64,000 nt of DNA from Pedobacter foliorum (lineage in GTDB: Bacteria; Bacteroidota; Bacteroidia; Sphingobacteriales; Sphingobacteriaceae), in contig NZ_JABSNU010000001.1 in the NCBI RefSeq assembly GCF_013266735.1, positions 496,001-560,000 of the forward strand. The letters run 5' to 3'. Position 1 is the first letter of the stretch; every line of letters begins with the position of its first letter. Below are positions 52,247-61,296 of this stretch, piece after piece. The position numbers and the translations under genes are program-made. Under the pieces are notes generated by a model. The model did not search any database and was not told the origin of the DNA. It saw only the letters and a list, made by a program, of their open reading frames with translations.

Positions 52247-54478
52247 CTAAATCTCCCATTTCAAATATTTGTTCAAGATATCCTCGTAATTTGAAAAGAA
52301 GGAAATCGTCACATATACTCCATTAGGAAGTAACAAGAGTTTGGTCGGATAACCGTGGATTTTAAAATCCTTCTCTACTTTCCCGTCTGACATCAGCACC
52401 TGATAGCTGTACTTTTCTTTAGCCATAAAGTCATCGACATTTTTCTTCTTATCATAACAAGCGATAGTCGTGACCACCAGTTTTTCAGGATTTGGATTCT
52501 TCAGGTGTATGGCTTCAATTCTATCTATTTCTGCTACACAAGCGCCGCACCAGGTTCCCCAGAAATCGACAAAAACAAATTTGTCCTTATGGTCTTGATT
52601 GGCTACTGTTTTCCCCGATCGCTCATTTAAGGAGAAAGACGGAATAGCAGGCAGTTTACTTTTCAAAGCCGCGTTGAAGAAGGCCTTAAAATCTCCATTG
52701 GGGTAAGCTTTCAGGTAGTTCTCTTTCAACGTAGCATAACGCTCCGGTTCAAGGATCACCATGTCAACATATTTATTCAGTTTGGCTTCATCATTCATAC
52801 CCGTACTGCCACCGGAAGCTAAATAAAGATCAGTATAGGCAACGAAGGGAGTAAATTTATATTCATTCTTTAAACCAAACTCATTGTCTACCATATCCTG
52901 CTGGGTAGGGAGGTAATCCGCTGCCATTTGCAAATAAGATTCCTCAGTCTTCTTATCCAGTTTACTTTTCCGGTAATAAGCATCTGCAAGATTTTTCTTA
53001 TAAACGATTTTATTCCTGACTATAAAATGTTCAAAATAAAAAGGCTCTATATTTTCAATGGCACCAGAATTGATCTGTTCGATTCTTTTCTTATCCAGGT
53101 CTATGGTATAATCGATGTAAGCCAGCTTTATAGAATCCGGGATTTGCTTTTTCACCAATTCATCGTAAATCAATATTCTATAACGGCCTGCTTTGTCAAA
53201 TGGGGAGTTGAAGTTGATGTGGGCAATTTCTGCGAGTTCTTTCTGGTCAGTTGCCAGTTTTGCCTGTACATATGTTTTCATTCCTTTGAGCATTTCTGTC
53301 GTTATCGGGATATTAAGCGCTTCTATTTGCTGGATGATTTTGTAAGCCGCCTGAAGAGAGTCTTTACTTTGAATCCGGTAAATCAGTCCGCCAAAATGAT
53401 CATGTATTGAACTGGCAGTATTCCCCATGTTCATTGGATAATAGTCTTTTCCTTTAAATTTGGTAAAGGACAGCTCCATGGCCTTTTTAACCTTACTCAT
53501 GTCACCTCTTTCCAGGTCTCGGGTAAGCTTATTGTCTATGTCATTTTCACTAGGCAGATACTCATAAGGTACATTCTCCAGCACATCCCAATAACCACCA
53601 GTATTCAGATAAGTTAAAAGACCAAGTTTGGCCCCCATGTACTGGTAGTCATCTTTTGCAAAGCCCTTGTCCAGTGAATCCAGTTTTTTCAGGACCTTCG
53701 CTTCAATCGTCTGACTTCCTTTCTCCTGGTTAAACTGATCGGCCAGTTCCTGAATTTTACGGGTGGCCTTGTTGAAAGGCGTATAATAATCTGCATAATT
53801 CAATTTCGCTTTAGCCTCTGCCATTAGCGGGGTAGATAAGCCATCGAACCTATCTTTTGCCGGGCTGATCAGATTAAACTTGGTGATGGTACGTGTGGTG
53901 CCCATCTCGGCGCCTTCAGGCGAGCGCCGGGTTATCGTGGTGTCACGGTTAAAAGAGCGTACCGGGTGTTTGAAGAAGGGTAGACGCTCTTTAAAATAAT
54001 CCTCAGAAGGCACTACTTCTATCAGCTTCTGATGTTTTTCATAACCTTCCGGAGTATTTAATGCTTTAAGTTTGGCCATAATAGCCGCCCTAATTTCAGG
54101 TATACCGTTTATTGCGGTAATGTTCCCTTTTTCATCGAGTTTTAATTCGTAAGAGCAGCCGGTCATCACTTTCTTTGCAACCGCCATAAAAACCGCCGGC
54201 TGCTCTTCAAAAGGAACGGTAGAATCATGAATACCATCGCCCCACTTGGTCAGAAATATTTCAGGAGATGCTTTTAAAGTGTATATCCCGTTCTTATGAC
54301 TGATCACCTCAAAATTGGTTTTCCAGTATTCGTAGGTATTGGAGCTATATTGCCTATCCTTCGATTCGCTGCTGTTTATGGCATCGTAACTGAACTTTTG
54401 TCCTGGTTTTAGTTTGAGCTTTTGTGCATTCGCTGCTGCGCAGATCAGCAGAAACAGCATTAAGAGGTTAATTTTCAT
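52247..54478 (-). CDS. TlpA-like thioredoxin-fold secreted protein
   Basis: 743 residues with signal peptide (ends ANAQ). A long N-terminal region (~600 residues, DUF4369-less, mainly helical repeats) precedes a C-terminal thioredoxin/TlpA domain with VFVDFWGTWCGACVAEIDRIEAI (CGAC redox motif) and HGYPTKLLLLPNG (cis-Pro). Periplasmic thiol-disulphide role likely; the large N-terminal part is of unknown use. Monocistronic. Confidence 0.85.
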   Translation of the reverse strand: MKINLLMLFLLICAAANAQKLKLKPGQKFSYDAINSSESKDRQYSSNTYEYWKTNFEVISHKNGIYTLKASPEIFLTKWGDGIHDSTVPFEEQPAVFMAVAKKVMTGCSYELKLDEKGNITAINGIPEIRAAIMAKLKALNTPEGYEKHQKLIEVVPSEDYFKERLPFFKHPVRSFNRDTTITRRSPEGAEMGTTRTITKFNLISPAKDRFDGLSTPLMAEAKAKLNYADYYTPFNKATRKIQELADQFNQEKGSQTIEAKVLKKLDSLDKGFAKDDYQYMGAKLGLLTYLNTGGYWDVLENVPYEYLPSENDIDNKLTRDLERGDMSKVKKAMELSFTKFKGKDYYPMNMGNTASSIHDHFGGLIYRIQSKDSLQAAYKIIQQIEALNIPITTEMLKGMKTYVQAKLATDQKELAEIAHINFNSPFDKAGRYRILIYDELVKKQIPDSIKLAYIDYTIDLDKKRIEQINSGAIENIEPFYFEHFIVRNKIVYKKNLADAYYRKSKLDKKTEESYLQMAADYLPTQQDMVDNEFGLKNEYKFTPFVAYTDLYLASGGSTGMNDEAKLNKYVDMVILEPERYATLKENYLKAYPNGDFKAFFNAALKSKLPAIPSFSLNERSGKTVANQDHKDKFVFVDFWGTWCGACVAEIDRIEAIHLKNPNPEKLVVTTIACYDKKKNVDDFMAKEKYSYQVLMSDGKVEKDFKIHGYPTKLLLLPNGVYVTISFFSNYEDILNKYLKWEI

Positions 54479-54811
54479 CTGAATATAGTTGATTTTTAAT
54501 GGTTATGAAGCATCATGAGCAATATTTTTCACCAAAATCTATTGACCTTTGTGTTCAAGAGCTCCCAAGCTCGGTTCATCACTACTTGTGAGCATTTGCT
54601 CATAATGGTTTCATCGCGTTTATACCTGTTCTTTTAAAGATAAGATTTACAATACAACGTTAATATACAAGCATTTATCGTACTTGTAAAAATTTTAACC
54701 TTATTTAACTTTAGCATAAATCTGTAAGATTACATTTATGTAGCCACAGACCAAGAAATGTTCAACTGCTGTCCAATAGGAGTGACTTGTGAAATTGGAA
54801 TGCTTCAAAAC
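54479..54811. other. Gene-free stretch
   Basis: 333 AT-rich bases between two minus-strand genes. It must carry the promoter of the TlpA-like gene; no coding frame, RNA gene or strong hairpin seen. Confidence 0.45.
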
Positions 54812-55582
54812 CTAAATGTCAAAAAAGCTTAAGAAGCTTTGCTGTGATCCATTTTGTTCATAATAGTAACAGAATAAGAATAGCTGTGTGGACTTTGCTA
54901 GTGGTTTGCCCCGTTTACCAGAAAGTGTCAGATTCGTTTTCATGCTTTTAAAGACGAGACTATTCAACTTTTTGTTTTGAAAATTCTTGAGCTGTTTGAC
55001 CTTAGCAATCGTAAAATCGGAATTCACATCTATCTGAAATACGGCGAAGGCGTTCGTATTTTCATAACCTTTGAATGAACCGATCTCAGTACTGTGTACA
55101 CGAATGAAAGAAGGGTTGGGGTTAAAAATCTTATGCTCGTTAAGAAATGCAATTGCCCCTTCTCTTAGTTTAATCGTATTGCCCCAATTCTTCGCAGCAT
55201 TTGGATATTGAACAGGATCAAAATACTCATCAACCTTCATGCTGCCCGAGCAGAATCCAAAACTCAACGTTCCCTGCCAAACTTGAGCAAATATGATCCA
55301 GGTTGAATTTTCATCCGGTAGAAAGGCGCAGGAACTATTCAATGAACTCATGATCTTTACCTTACTCAGGCGCTGACCTTTATACAAGTTGATGATTTCT
55401 ATTACCGCATCATGATACTCCGAATTCTCAGGATCTGGTGTCACTTTGATGATTTTAGCTTTTGCTACAAATTCAGAAGTTTGAAAATTATTGACCACAC
55501 CCTCATTGGCACAGGAACAGGCATATAAACCAGCAGGAAAAAGAAAAAGGAATAAGCAGAGTAAACGTTTGAGTTTTATCAT
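54812..55582 (-). CDS. Secreted TIMP/NTR-like protein
   Basis: 256 residues with signal peptide; the mature start CSCAN (A|CSC) followed by SEFVAKAKIIKVTPD...IEIINLYKGQRLSKVKIMSSLNSSCAFLPDENSTWIIFAQ matches the tissue-inhibitor-of-metalloproteinase/netrin fold found in many bacterial secreted proteins. The pattern of Cys (first, third and later) is kept. Function in bacteria unknown. Confidence 0.75.
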   Translation of the reverse strand: MIKLKRLLCLFLFLFPAGLYACSCANEGVVNNFQTSEFVAKAKIIKVTPDPENSEYHDAVIEIINLYKGQRLSKVKIMSSLNSSCAFLPDENSTWIIFAQVWQGTLSFGFCSGSMKVDEYFDPVQYPNAAKNWGNTIKLREGAIAFLNEHKIFNPNPSFIRVHSTEIGSFKGYENTNAFAVFQIDVNSDFTIAKVKQLKNFQNKKLNSLVFKSMKTNLTLSGKRGKPLAKSTQLFLFCYYYEQNGSQQSFLSFFDI

Positions 55583-55740
55583 CGTATTGATTTGTAAGGA
55601 AACTGATTTATCAATGCTTTTTTAACATCATGATGATCACTCCATGTCATTTCCATAAAGAATCATTTTAAAAATACAATTCTGATGGGACTGGAATCGA
55701 AATGTTCAACACATTAAATAGTAGTTCTTGGATGGAATGG

Positions 55741-56250
55741 TTAATCCGCTGCTTGCTTGCCCGCCTTGTTAAAGCGAAAGTGATAGCAATTGATACCGAT
55801 AGCAAGAATAGTTAAGCTAGATACCCATAGCCAGTAACCGGGTTCAAAGCTGTAGATCTTGCCGGTAGTGCCACTTTCTGCAGCTAATATCTCTTTCCAG
55901 AAACTAAATGACCAGGCGATACCAGCAGCAATTAAAGAAAGCCAATGACTACTTGGTTCGGGCTTTGGTATTGGAGTACGTAAAACAGGCTCTAATTTAA
56001 TCACATTATTGGTTTCTATCAGAAACCTTATTCCAGCAATAATTGCAATAGGGTTTGCCATCCAGGTCAGGCATTCCATACCACCACCGCCAAGGATGGA
56101 AATGCCACCTACCAGAAATAAAGAGATTGCCGAATGCATCTGCCTTCCCTGATACTCATATACCAAAGCATTCTGCGTTAATGAAATGGCAAAAATGATT
56201 ACTGGAATCAGTAGGATATAGCGTCTGAGATGTGATTGCGTTAAAGTCAT
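55741..56250 (-). CDS. Hypothetical membrane protein
   Basis: 169 residues with about five hydrophobic segments (9-28, 40-55, 60-78, 100-120 and 132-155). The third contains GGISILGGGGMECLTWMANPIAIIAGI, glycine rich. No family recognised. Confidence 0.6.
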   Translation of the reverse strand: MTLTQSHLRRYILLIPVIIFAISLTQNALVYEYQGRQMHSAISLFLVGGISILGGGGMECLTWMANPIAIIAGIRFLIETNNVIKLEPVLRTPIPKPEPSSHWLSLIAAGIAWSFSFWKEILAAESGTTGKIYSFEPGYWLWVSSLTILAIGINCYHFRFNKAGKQAAD

Positions 56251-56416
56251 TGAGAATTATATAAGGAATCCAAGATACATCATTCCTACAAAACTTTATC
56301 AAGGTTTTAAAAGTTCACCTGATCGAATCAGGGCGATGGCATGTGGTATGCTCACTTCAATCCCAGGAGATGTCAGCAATACTTATTAACTTGCAAAACG
56401 ATTTAAGGACCAATAA

Positions 56417-56794
56417 ATGCCTATACTGAAACTGCTAAGATTCTATTACTTTACCTTCCTCTATCATTACCGGAATAAGCCGGAAAGCTGGGTAGGGGAC
56501 TTCAGAAGCGTGTTATTGGTGGAACTCAGTATATTCTGGTTTATATTGACGTTATGGCTATTGTTTGATCCTGGATTCTGGTTAATTGGATCCTTGACCA
56601 AGCTGCTTGTATTCACCATCAACGTCCTCATACTGATTATCCTTCACTGGTATTTAATGAGCAAAGGCAGGAGTGAAGTCATCTTCCAGGAATTTAAAAA
56701 TCATCCCTTGAATAACCAAACCAACAGAACCATCTGCTGGGCAGTATGGGCAGGATCATTTGTCCTTTTTTTACTATCGGCCTCACTGCAATAA
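56417..56794 (+). CDS. Hypothetical membrane protein
   Basis: 125 residues with three transmembrane segments (27-47, 56-78 and 105-122). Convergent with the next gene, ending 13 bp before its stop. No family recognised. Confidence 0.6.
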   Translation: MPILKLLRFYYFTFLYHYRNKPESWVGDFRSVLLVELSIFWFILTLWLLFDPGFWLIGSLTKLLVFTINVLILIILHWYLMSKGRSEVIFQEFKNHPLNNQTNRTICWAVWAGSFVLFLLSASLQ

Positions 56795-56806
56795 GTAAAG
56801 TAAAAT

Positions 56807-57352
56807 CTAAGCTACAGGGATTTTGTGCCTTTGCTCAAGTAGTTCATACATCTGGTCCCACTGCTGCCAAAATGAACCCGCGAGATAGAACTTGTTTTTT
56901 GGATCCTGCTCAGCACTCAAAGTATAAGCCTGAGGTATACCAAATACATCAATATCCAAAGGTTTGTTGGCGTCTGTCTTTGAGCTGAGTATGCCCTTTG
57001 TTAATACCCTATTTTCTAGTGGTAACTCATAAAGTACCGGCTCATAGGTATCGTGGCGGTAAGTAGTCAGTATTATTTTGTCATCAACAATCTGCATACT
57101 TCGGATGAGCTGTGCTTTTAGTTTTTTGAACTTAAAATAATGACGAAGATTAAGTGTCATCATCACCAGAAATAAACAGAAACCAAAGAGAATCCCTCCA
57201 CGGTCAATGACATGAAGTTTAAGATACCCGGTCACTACCACAATCCCCAGAAAAATAAAACTATTGAAAAAAAAGAAATTCTGTTTCTTGCTGATCTGAT
57301 CCCGGATGAATTCATCACCTTCATAAGATATCGTAAAAGACCGTTGCATCAT
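56807..57352 (-). CDS. Hypothetical YcxB-like membrane protein
   Basis: Start ATG at 57352 or 57349. ~181 residues: two transmembrane helices (~28-48, 54-72), then a cytoplasmic beta domain (QIVDDKIILTTYRHDTYEPVLYELPLENRVLTKGILSSK) and QWDQMYELLEQR. The layout resembles YcxB-like/PH-like proteins. Function unknown. Confidence 0.55.
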   Translation of the reverse strand: MMQRSFTISYEGDEFIRDQISKKQNFFFFNSFIFLGIVVVTGYLKLHVIDRGGILFGFCLFLVMMTLNLRHYFKFKKLKAQLIRSMQIVDDKIILTTYRHDTYEPVLYELPLENRVLTKGILSSKTDANKPLDIDVFGIPQAYTLSAEQDPKNKFYLAGSFWQQWDQMYELLEQRHKIPVA

Positions 57353-57487
57353 TTGGTTAGACAATAGAAAGTACAATCAAATATAGATTATAATTTCTAT
57401 TGCCATGCGGATCGTATCTGCTTCGTTACGCTCACATTCCTGAGGTATGTGTTGATTAATGACTAAGTTTAATTAAAAATCTCAGCA

Positions 57488-57976
57488 ATGCTTTCAGAAA
57501 AAGACAAAACACAATTTATCATCCTAAACGAGGTATTAGATGATCAGGTTCAGATCACAGAAACCTTTATAAATTTAATGAAATGGGAGTTTGACCTAAT
57601 TGAACCTTTACACTCACCCGATGGCAGGATTAGCTTTAAGTTGAAGATCATGGGCACTTGTTCCATATTTGGTGATCTCGGTGATATTGCAAAGTATTAC
57701 GAGTTAACTGCAGGTTATGAATTCGCAATTTCAAACTTCGACCTTTTAGCATCAGACACAGATCTTTTACTTCAACTGGTTATAGACACCTATGAAACCA
57801 TAAAACACCATACGAAAGAACAATTAAAAGATAAACCATTAGACTTATTTGGTTTTGCGAAACTGAATCCGGAGTCTGTTCGTTCACTCATTGGCTCTAA
57901 ACTGATCGACCTAAGAGACTCTTTAAACCGGAATAAAAACGTTGTTTTAAAGAATCAGATAGATTTTAACCAATAG
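57488..57976 (+). CDS. Hypothetical cytoplasmic protein
   Basis: 162 residues, acidic, alpha/beta, no signal peptide or membrane segment. No recognised domain. Preceded by an AT-rich spacer and followed by the terminator hairpin at 57990-58013, which points the other way. Confidence 0.55.
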   Translation: MLSEKDKTQFIILNEVLDDQVQITETFINLMKWEFDLIEPLHSPDGRISFKLKIMGTCSIFGDLGDIAKYYELTAGYEFAISNFDLLASDTDLLLQLVIDTYETIKHHTKEQLKDKPLDLFGFAKLNPESVRSLIGSKLIDLRDSLNRNKNVVLKNQIDFNQ

Positions 57977-57989
57977 CCGAAAAACAAAA

Positions 57990-58013
57990 AAGGGAGACAA
58001 AAATGCCTCCCTT
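57990..58013 (-). terminator. Rho-independent terminator (minus strand)
   Basis: On the minus strand: AAGGGAG-GCATTTTTGT-CTCCCTT followed by a run of T (TTTTTTGTTTTT). The strong T-tract on this strand shows that a minus-strand transcript from above 58018 ends here. The plus strand also has an A/T-rich flank and could serve the convergent gene ending at 57976. Confidence 0.75.
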
Positions 58014-58211
58014 AAAAAACTAAACCGGGGTTACCCACGTTGGTATTTACCTACCTGCCAAAACTGACTGCCTATGGTTCAGACTTTTCTCACCGTATTG
58101 GCTACACGTAACCGTTAAGACGAGAAAAGCCTTGCACTGTAATTCTCCGGTCCGCCGGAAAATGCTTCACCCCAATAGGACAATGTACGTTGAGCAAGCG
58201 CTCAAATCAAT
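58014..58211 (-). ncRNA. Candidate structured RNA or long 3' UTR
   Basis: About 200 nt without an ORF between the small HTH-like gene and the terminator. On the minus strand it has several hairpins: GAGC-GCTT-GCTC (58192-58203), CCGGCGGACCGG (58149-58160), a larger arm pairing GGCTTTTCTC with GAGAAAAGTC (between ~58088 and ~58135) and GGGTAACCC (~58028-58036). It does not match tmRNA, RNase P or a riboswitch I recognise. Confidence 0.4.
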
Positions 58212-58436
58212 TTAAACTCTGCCACCCGGCAGAGCAGTAACCCGGTTATTCGCTCTGGCAACTGCCTCAAGCTTTAACCGGTCGATGAATTTCTTTTTCC
58301 CTGATCCAGCCTGAACCACAGGATGAATCAGGTTTTCTTTACACCACCTGTCTACATGATCCCTACCGTATAAACGATAGGCCTCTGCTTTGGTGAGTGT
58401 ATCCGGCACCTGACCGGATAAATCTGTAATCCTCAT
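58212..58436 (-). CDS. Small HTH-like protein
   Basis: 74 residues. TKAEAYRLYGRDHVDRWCKENLIHPVVQAGSGKKKFIDRLKLEAVARAN has the helix-helix-wing layout of excisionase/MerR-like DNA-binding domains. Promoter-like TACTTTG lies only a few bases before the ATG, so the mRNA could have a very short leader. A 7-bp inverted repeat (GTGTATG/CATACAC, 58473-58493) upstream may be an operator. Cotranscribed with the structured region downstream. Confidence 0.5.
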   Translation of the reverse strand: MRITDLSGQVPDTLTKAEAYRLYGRDHVDRWCKENLIHPVVQAGSGKKKFIDRLKLEAVARANNRVTALPGGRV

Positions 58437-58614
58437 CGATGCAAAGTAAATGACCAGATGAGTTCAAAAAAAGTGTATGTGCCGTGCATACACCGAAACC
58501 AACAAAATAGACCTGTAAACCAGCTAGTTACCGGAACTAAAAACAACAGTCATGATATTGCAGTATCCTGTAAGAGACATTTAATTCATTCACACATTAA
58601 ATAACTTTTGTAGG

Positions 58615-58641
58615 TTGCGTCAAAAAAAGTTGCTAGCTTTG
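58615..58641 (+). promoter_or_regulatory. Bacteroidota-type promoter for the hairpin RNA
   Basis: TTG at 58615-58617 (or 58608-58610) and TAGCTTTG at 58634-58641, matching the Bacteroidota sigma consensus TTG...TAnnTTTG. Predicted transcript start near 58648. Confidence 0.6.
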
Positions 58642-58647
58642 TGTTAT

Positions 58648-58860
58648 AAAAATATTTAGCGACAGCTATTTGATCTTGTCTTAGAAAACGGCGAAACTTT
58701 CAAACAGTACAAGGGAAAATCATGCTGCTCGCCTGCGCAATAGCGCGGGCGCGGCTGTTTTCTGTACTGTGGGCGCTTCGCCGTGCCTCTAAGACGGATT
58801 ATGGTTGTGTCCCGCGCTATTTTGTTTTCATCACCGGGCTGTATCGGGTCAGCAGACCAA
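58648..58860 (+). ncRNA. Candidate structured RNA with 118-nt nested hairpin
   Basis: Four nested helices: GTCTTAGA/TCTAAGAC (58678-58685, 58788-58795), ACGGCGAA/TTCGCCGT (58688-58695, 58777-58784), ACAGTACA/TGTACTGT (58704-58711, 58763-58770) and GCCTGCGC/GCGCGGGC around an AATA loop (58731-58750). In addition AATAGCGCGGG (58739-58749) is perfectly complementary to CCCGCGCTATT (58811-58821) downstream, offering an alternative fold. 6S-like RNA or a cis-acting leader switch are the options; no known family matched by eye. Confidence 0.6.
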
Positions 58861-58873
58861 GATTAATCATTTC

Positions 58874-59107
58874 ATGATGAATAGTCAGGGAGAAACCAAT
58901 GTGCTGAACTGCCATATACAGCAACTTAAACTAAGTACGGAATTAAAAAGAGCGGCAAATGGCGCCGGGATTAAAACCATGCAACAATTACTGAAGTACA
59001 GCACGGCAGAAGTAGAACGATGGCCAGGATTTAATATCCAGCTCGTTCATGAATATGTCAATTTTTTAGAAGGCAATGGAATGGGGTCACTCATAGATAG
59101 CTATTGA
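58874..59107 (+). CDS. RNA polymerase alpha-CTD-like small protein
   Basis: ATG 58874 or 58877; 77-78 residues. LSTELKRAANGAGIKTMQQLLKYSTAEVERWPGFNIQLVHEYVNFLEGNGM follows the helix-hairpin-helix pattern of the RNA polymerase alpha C-terminal domain (LSxRxxNxLxxxxIxTxxxLLxxxxxELxxxxGxGxxxxxEI). Its leader is the structured RNA. It may contact DNA or polymerase; speculative. Confidence 0.6.
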   Translation: MMNSQGETNVLNCHIQQLKLSTELKRAANGAGIKTMQQLLKYSTAEVERWPGFNIQLVHEYVNFLEGNGMGSLIDSY

Positions 59108-59218
59108 GAGATTTGCTATTCAAGTGCTTCATAACAAAATAGATACGAATATAAAAGTTAAAAAATCGTAAATTAGTCACAAGGTATATATCATCACTAA
59201 CGATCTCAATCAACAGCT

Positions 59219-59800
59219 TTGCTAACCGGAAGAAAACATACTGCCATTGATAGTACATTCCTCGCAGAACTGCGTTCAGGAAGCAGGACTGCATTTGATG
59301 CATTGTACGAACTGTATAAAAATGACGTATACCTGGAAGCCAATAAACGTCTACATGATCCTGAACTGGCGAAGGACGTTACACAGGACGTATTTACCGG
59401 ACTTTGGTTAAAAGCAACCCAAACAGAGATAGAAAACCTACCTGGTTATTTATTCATTTCCATCCGAAACAAAGTGTTACGTACGATACAGCGACAAGAT
59501 AAGTTTGTCCCGATATCTGATTTACTTCAGGACCTGATTGCCAATAAAGAACGACCAGATCAGGAGCTGATGTATAAAGAACTGCTAGCAACCTACGAAA
59601 CACTAGTCAACGATTTACCTGATCAGCAACGCATCATTTATAAAATGCGTTATACTGAAAACAGAAGTCCGGAGGAAATTGCAGAAATACTTGAGCTATC
59701 CCCAAAGACCGTACGAAACCACCTTGGAAAGGCTGTGAATAAGCTAAAAACCTCTTTAATGCTCATTCAGATCATCATTTACCTATCCGAAAAGCACTAA
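59219..59800 (+). CDS. ECF-type RNA polymerase sigma factor (FecI-like)
   Basis: 193 residues from TTG 59219 (no closer ATG). Region 2: TAFDALYELYKNDVYLEANKRLHDPELAKDVTQDVFTGLWLKA; region 4: LPDQQRIIYKMRYTENRSPEEIAEILELSPKTVRNHLGKAVNKLK. Followed 100 bp later by its FecR anti-sigma factor and a SusC receptor carrying an STN domain. Activates the downstream uptake genes on substrate binding. Confidence 0.9.
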   Translation: MLTGRKHTAIDSTFLAELRSGSRTAFDALYELYKNDVYLEANKRLHDPELAKDVTQDVFTGLWLKATQTEIENLPGYLFISIRNKVLRTIQRQDKFVPISDLLQDLIANKERPDQELMYKELLATYETLVNDLPDQQRIIYKMRYTENRSPEEIAEILELSPKTVRNHLGKAVNKLKTSLMLIQIIIYLSEKH

Positions 59801-59903
59801 AGAAAGCTCCATCATTTAACAATAAAAAAATATTTTTTAACATGACTGGGCAAAATCCCGAGTTATGTATCCTGTTCTTTTATAAGCCCTGTTTATAATT
59901 AAA

Positions 59904-61031
59904 ATGGAAAAGGAATTATTAAATCAGATCATTATAAGATACCAGCAAGGTAAAGCAAGTCCGGATGAAATTAAATTCATCGAAACTTACTACCAGGCAT
60001 TGGAACACCGTGCAGATCGTAATGGTATAGGAAGCCAATTACCCTCAAATCAAACCTGGGCTGAAATCCAGCAGCATATCCATACTACTATCCAACAGAA
60101 TGAACCATCAAAGACCATCAAGCTTTGGAGAAGGATCAGTGTTGTTGCAGCCGCAGTAGCTTTAATTACTATTGGTATTTATTTCTATATCGCACCAAGA
60201 ATTGCAAATCAGCATGAGGTCACTAAATATGCCAATGATGTTGCACCAGGTAAGCAAGGCGCAACCCTTACACTGGCTAACGGTAAAAACATCAGGTTAG
60301 CTGATGCAGCAAATGGAGAGCTTGCAAAAGAATCCGGTGTCGTGATCAGCAAATCTGCAAATGGACAATTGGTTTATGAGATCAAAAGCACAAACACCGA
60401 ATCAAACCACATAAATGTCTTATCAACCTCCAAAGGAGAAACTTATCAGGTGCGTTTGCCGGATGGATCTTTGGTATGGTTAAATGCCGCTTCAAGTTTG
60501 ACCTATTCTACTGCCTTAAATGAGCGTCGGCAGCGGAGGGTCAAACTAAGTGGTGAGGCTTACTTTGAGGTGGCTAAAGATAAAGCACATCCATTCATAG
60601 TGGAAAGTAATGGACAAGAGGTTGAAGTTTTGGGTACGCATTTCAATGTGAACAGTTATACCGATGAAGCTGCTACAGAAACTACATTACTGGAAGGTTC
60701 GGTAAGCGTGAACGGAAAAACGGTTTTAAAACCAGGCGAACAGTCAGTATTGTCTGAAGGAAAGATCAGTGTGTTGAAGGTGGATGCGGAAAATTTTGTG
60801 GACTGGAAGAACGGGGAGTTTGTTTTTACGGATGAACCACTAGGAGATATTTTAAGGAAAGTGTCCAGGTGGTATGATGTGGAGTTTGTGGTCGTGAATC
60901 AAAAGGTTTTGTCAAATACATTTACCGGATCGGTTTCTAGGAGCGATAAGGTCTCTGGGGTGCTGAGGGTATTACAGAAAGCAAGTAAGGTGCGTTTCAG
61001 CATTGAAGGGAAAACAATCAAGATTGAATAA
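59904..61031 (+). CDS. FecR-family anti-sigma factor
   Basis: 375 residues: N-terminal cytoplasmic FecR part (1-73), one transmembrane helix (77-97), periplasmic FecR domain (ETYQVRLPDGSLVWLNAASSLTYS...RRVKLSGEAYFEVAKDKAHPFIVESNGQEVEVLGTHFNVNSY) and a C-terminal DUF4974 (FTDEPLGDILRKVSRWYDVEFVV). Receives the signal from the STN domain of the receptor and releases the sigma factor. Confidence 0.93.
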   Translation: MEKELLNQIIIRYQQGKASPDEIKFIETYYQALEHRADRNGIGSQLPSNQTWAEIQQHIHTTIQQNEPSKTIKLWRRISVVAAAVALITIGIYFYIAPRIANQHEVTKYANDVAPGKQGATLTLANGKNIRLADAANGELAKESGVVISKSANGQLVYEIKSTNTESNHINVLSTSKGETYQVRLPDGSLVWLNAASSLTYSTALNERRQRRVKLSGEAYFEVAKDKAHPFIVESNGQEVEVLGTHFNVNSYTDEAATETTLLEGSVSVNGKTVLKPGEQSVLSEGKISVLKVDAENFVDWKNGEFVFTDEPLGDILRKVSRWYDVEFVVVNQKVLSNTFTGSVSRSDKVSGVLRVLQKASKVRFSIEGKTIKIE

Positions 61032-61296
61032 TTTTTAAAATGAAATCATCATTGGGGTGTAACCAACCCTGCAACTAATATTATCAACTAACCATTGGCT
61101 TTAAAGGGTAACCTGGCGGGTCGTAAACTAAAAAAAGATGAAAAGAATTAAAGGGAAGGCGAGTTAATGAGCATAGGGTTCCTGTGAAAAGAGCCATGAA
61201 GGTGTTGAAGCACCTCCATAGCATAAGTCAGGGTCAACCCATAAAAACGATGTTTCGAGTATAGTTTAACGTATTAACCCAAACCAAATCAAAAGT
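61032..61296 (+). other. Long leader of the SusC gene
   Basis: 265 bases between fecR and susC with no ORF; a short hairpin GGTG-TTGAAG-CACC lies at 61201-61214. Probably the 5' UTR of the receptor mRNA and its promoter; nothing else recognised. Confidence 0.45.
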
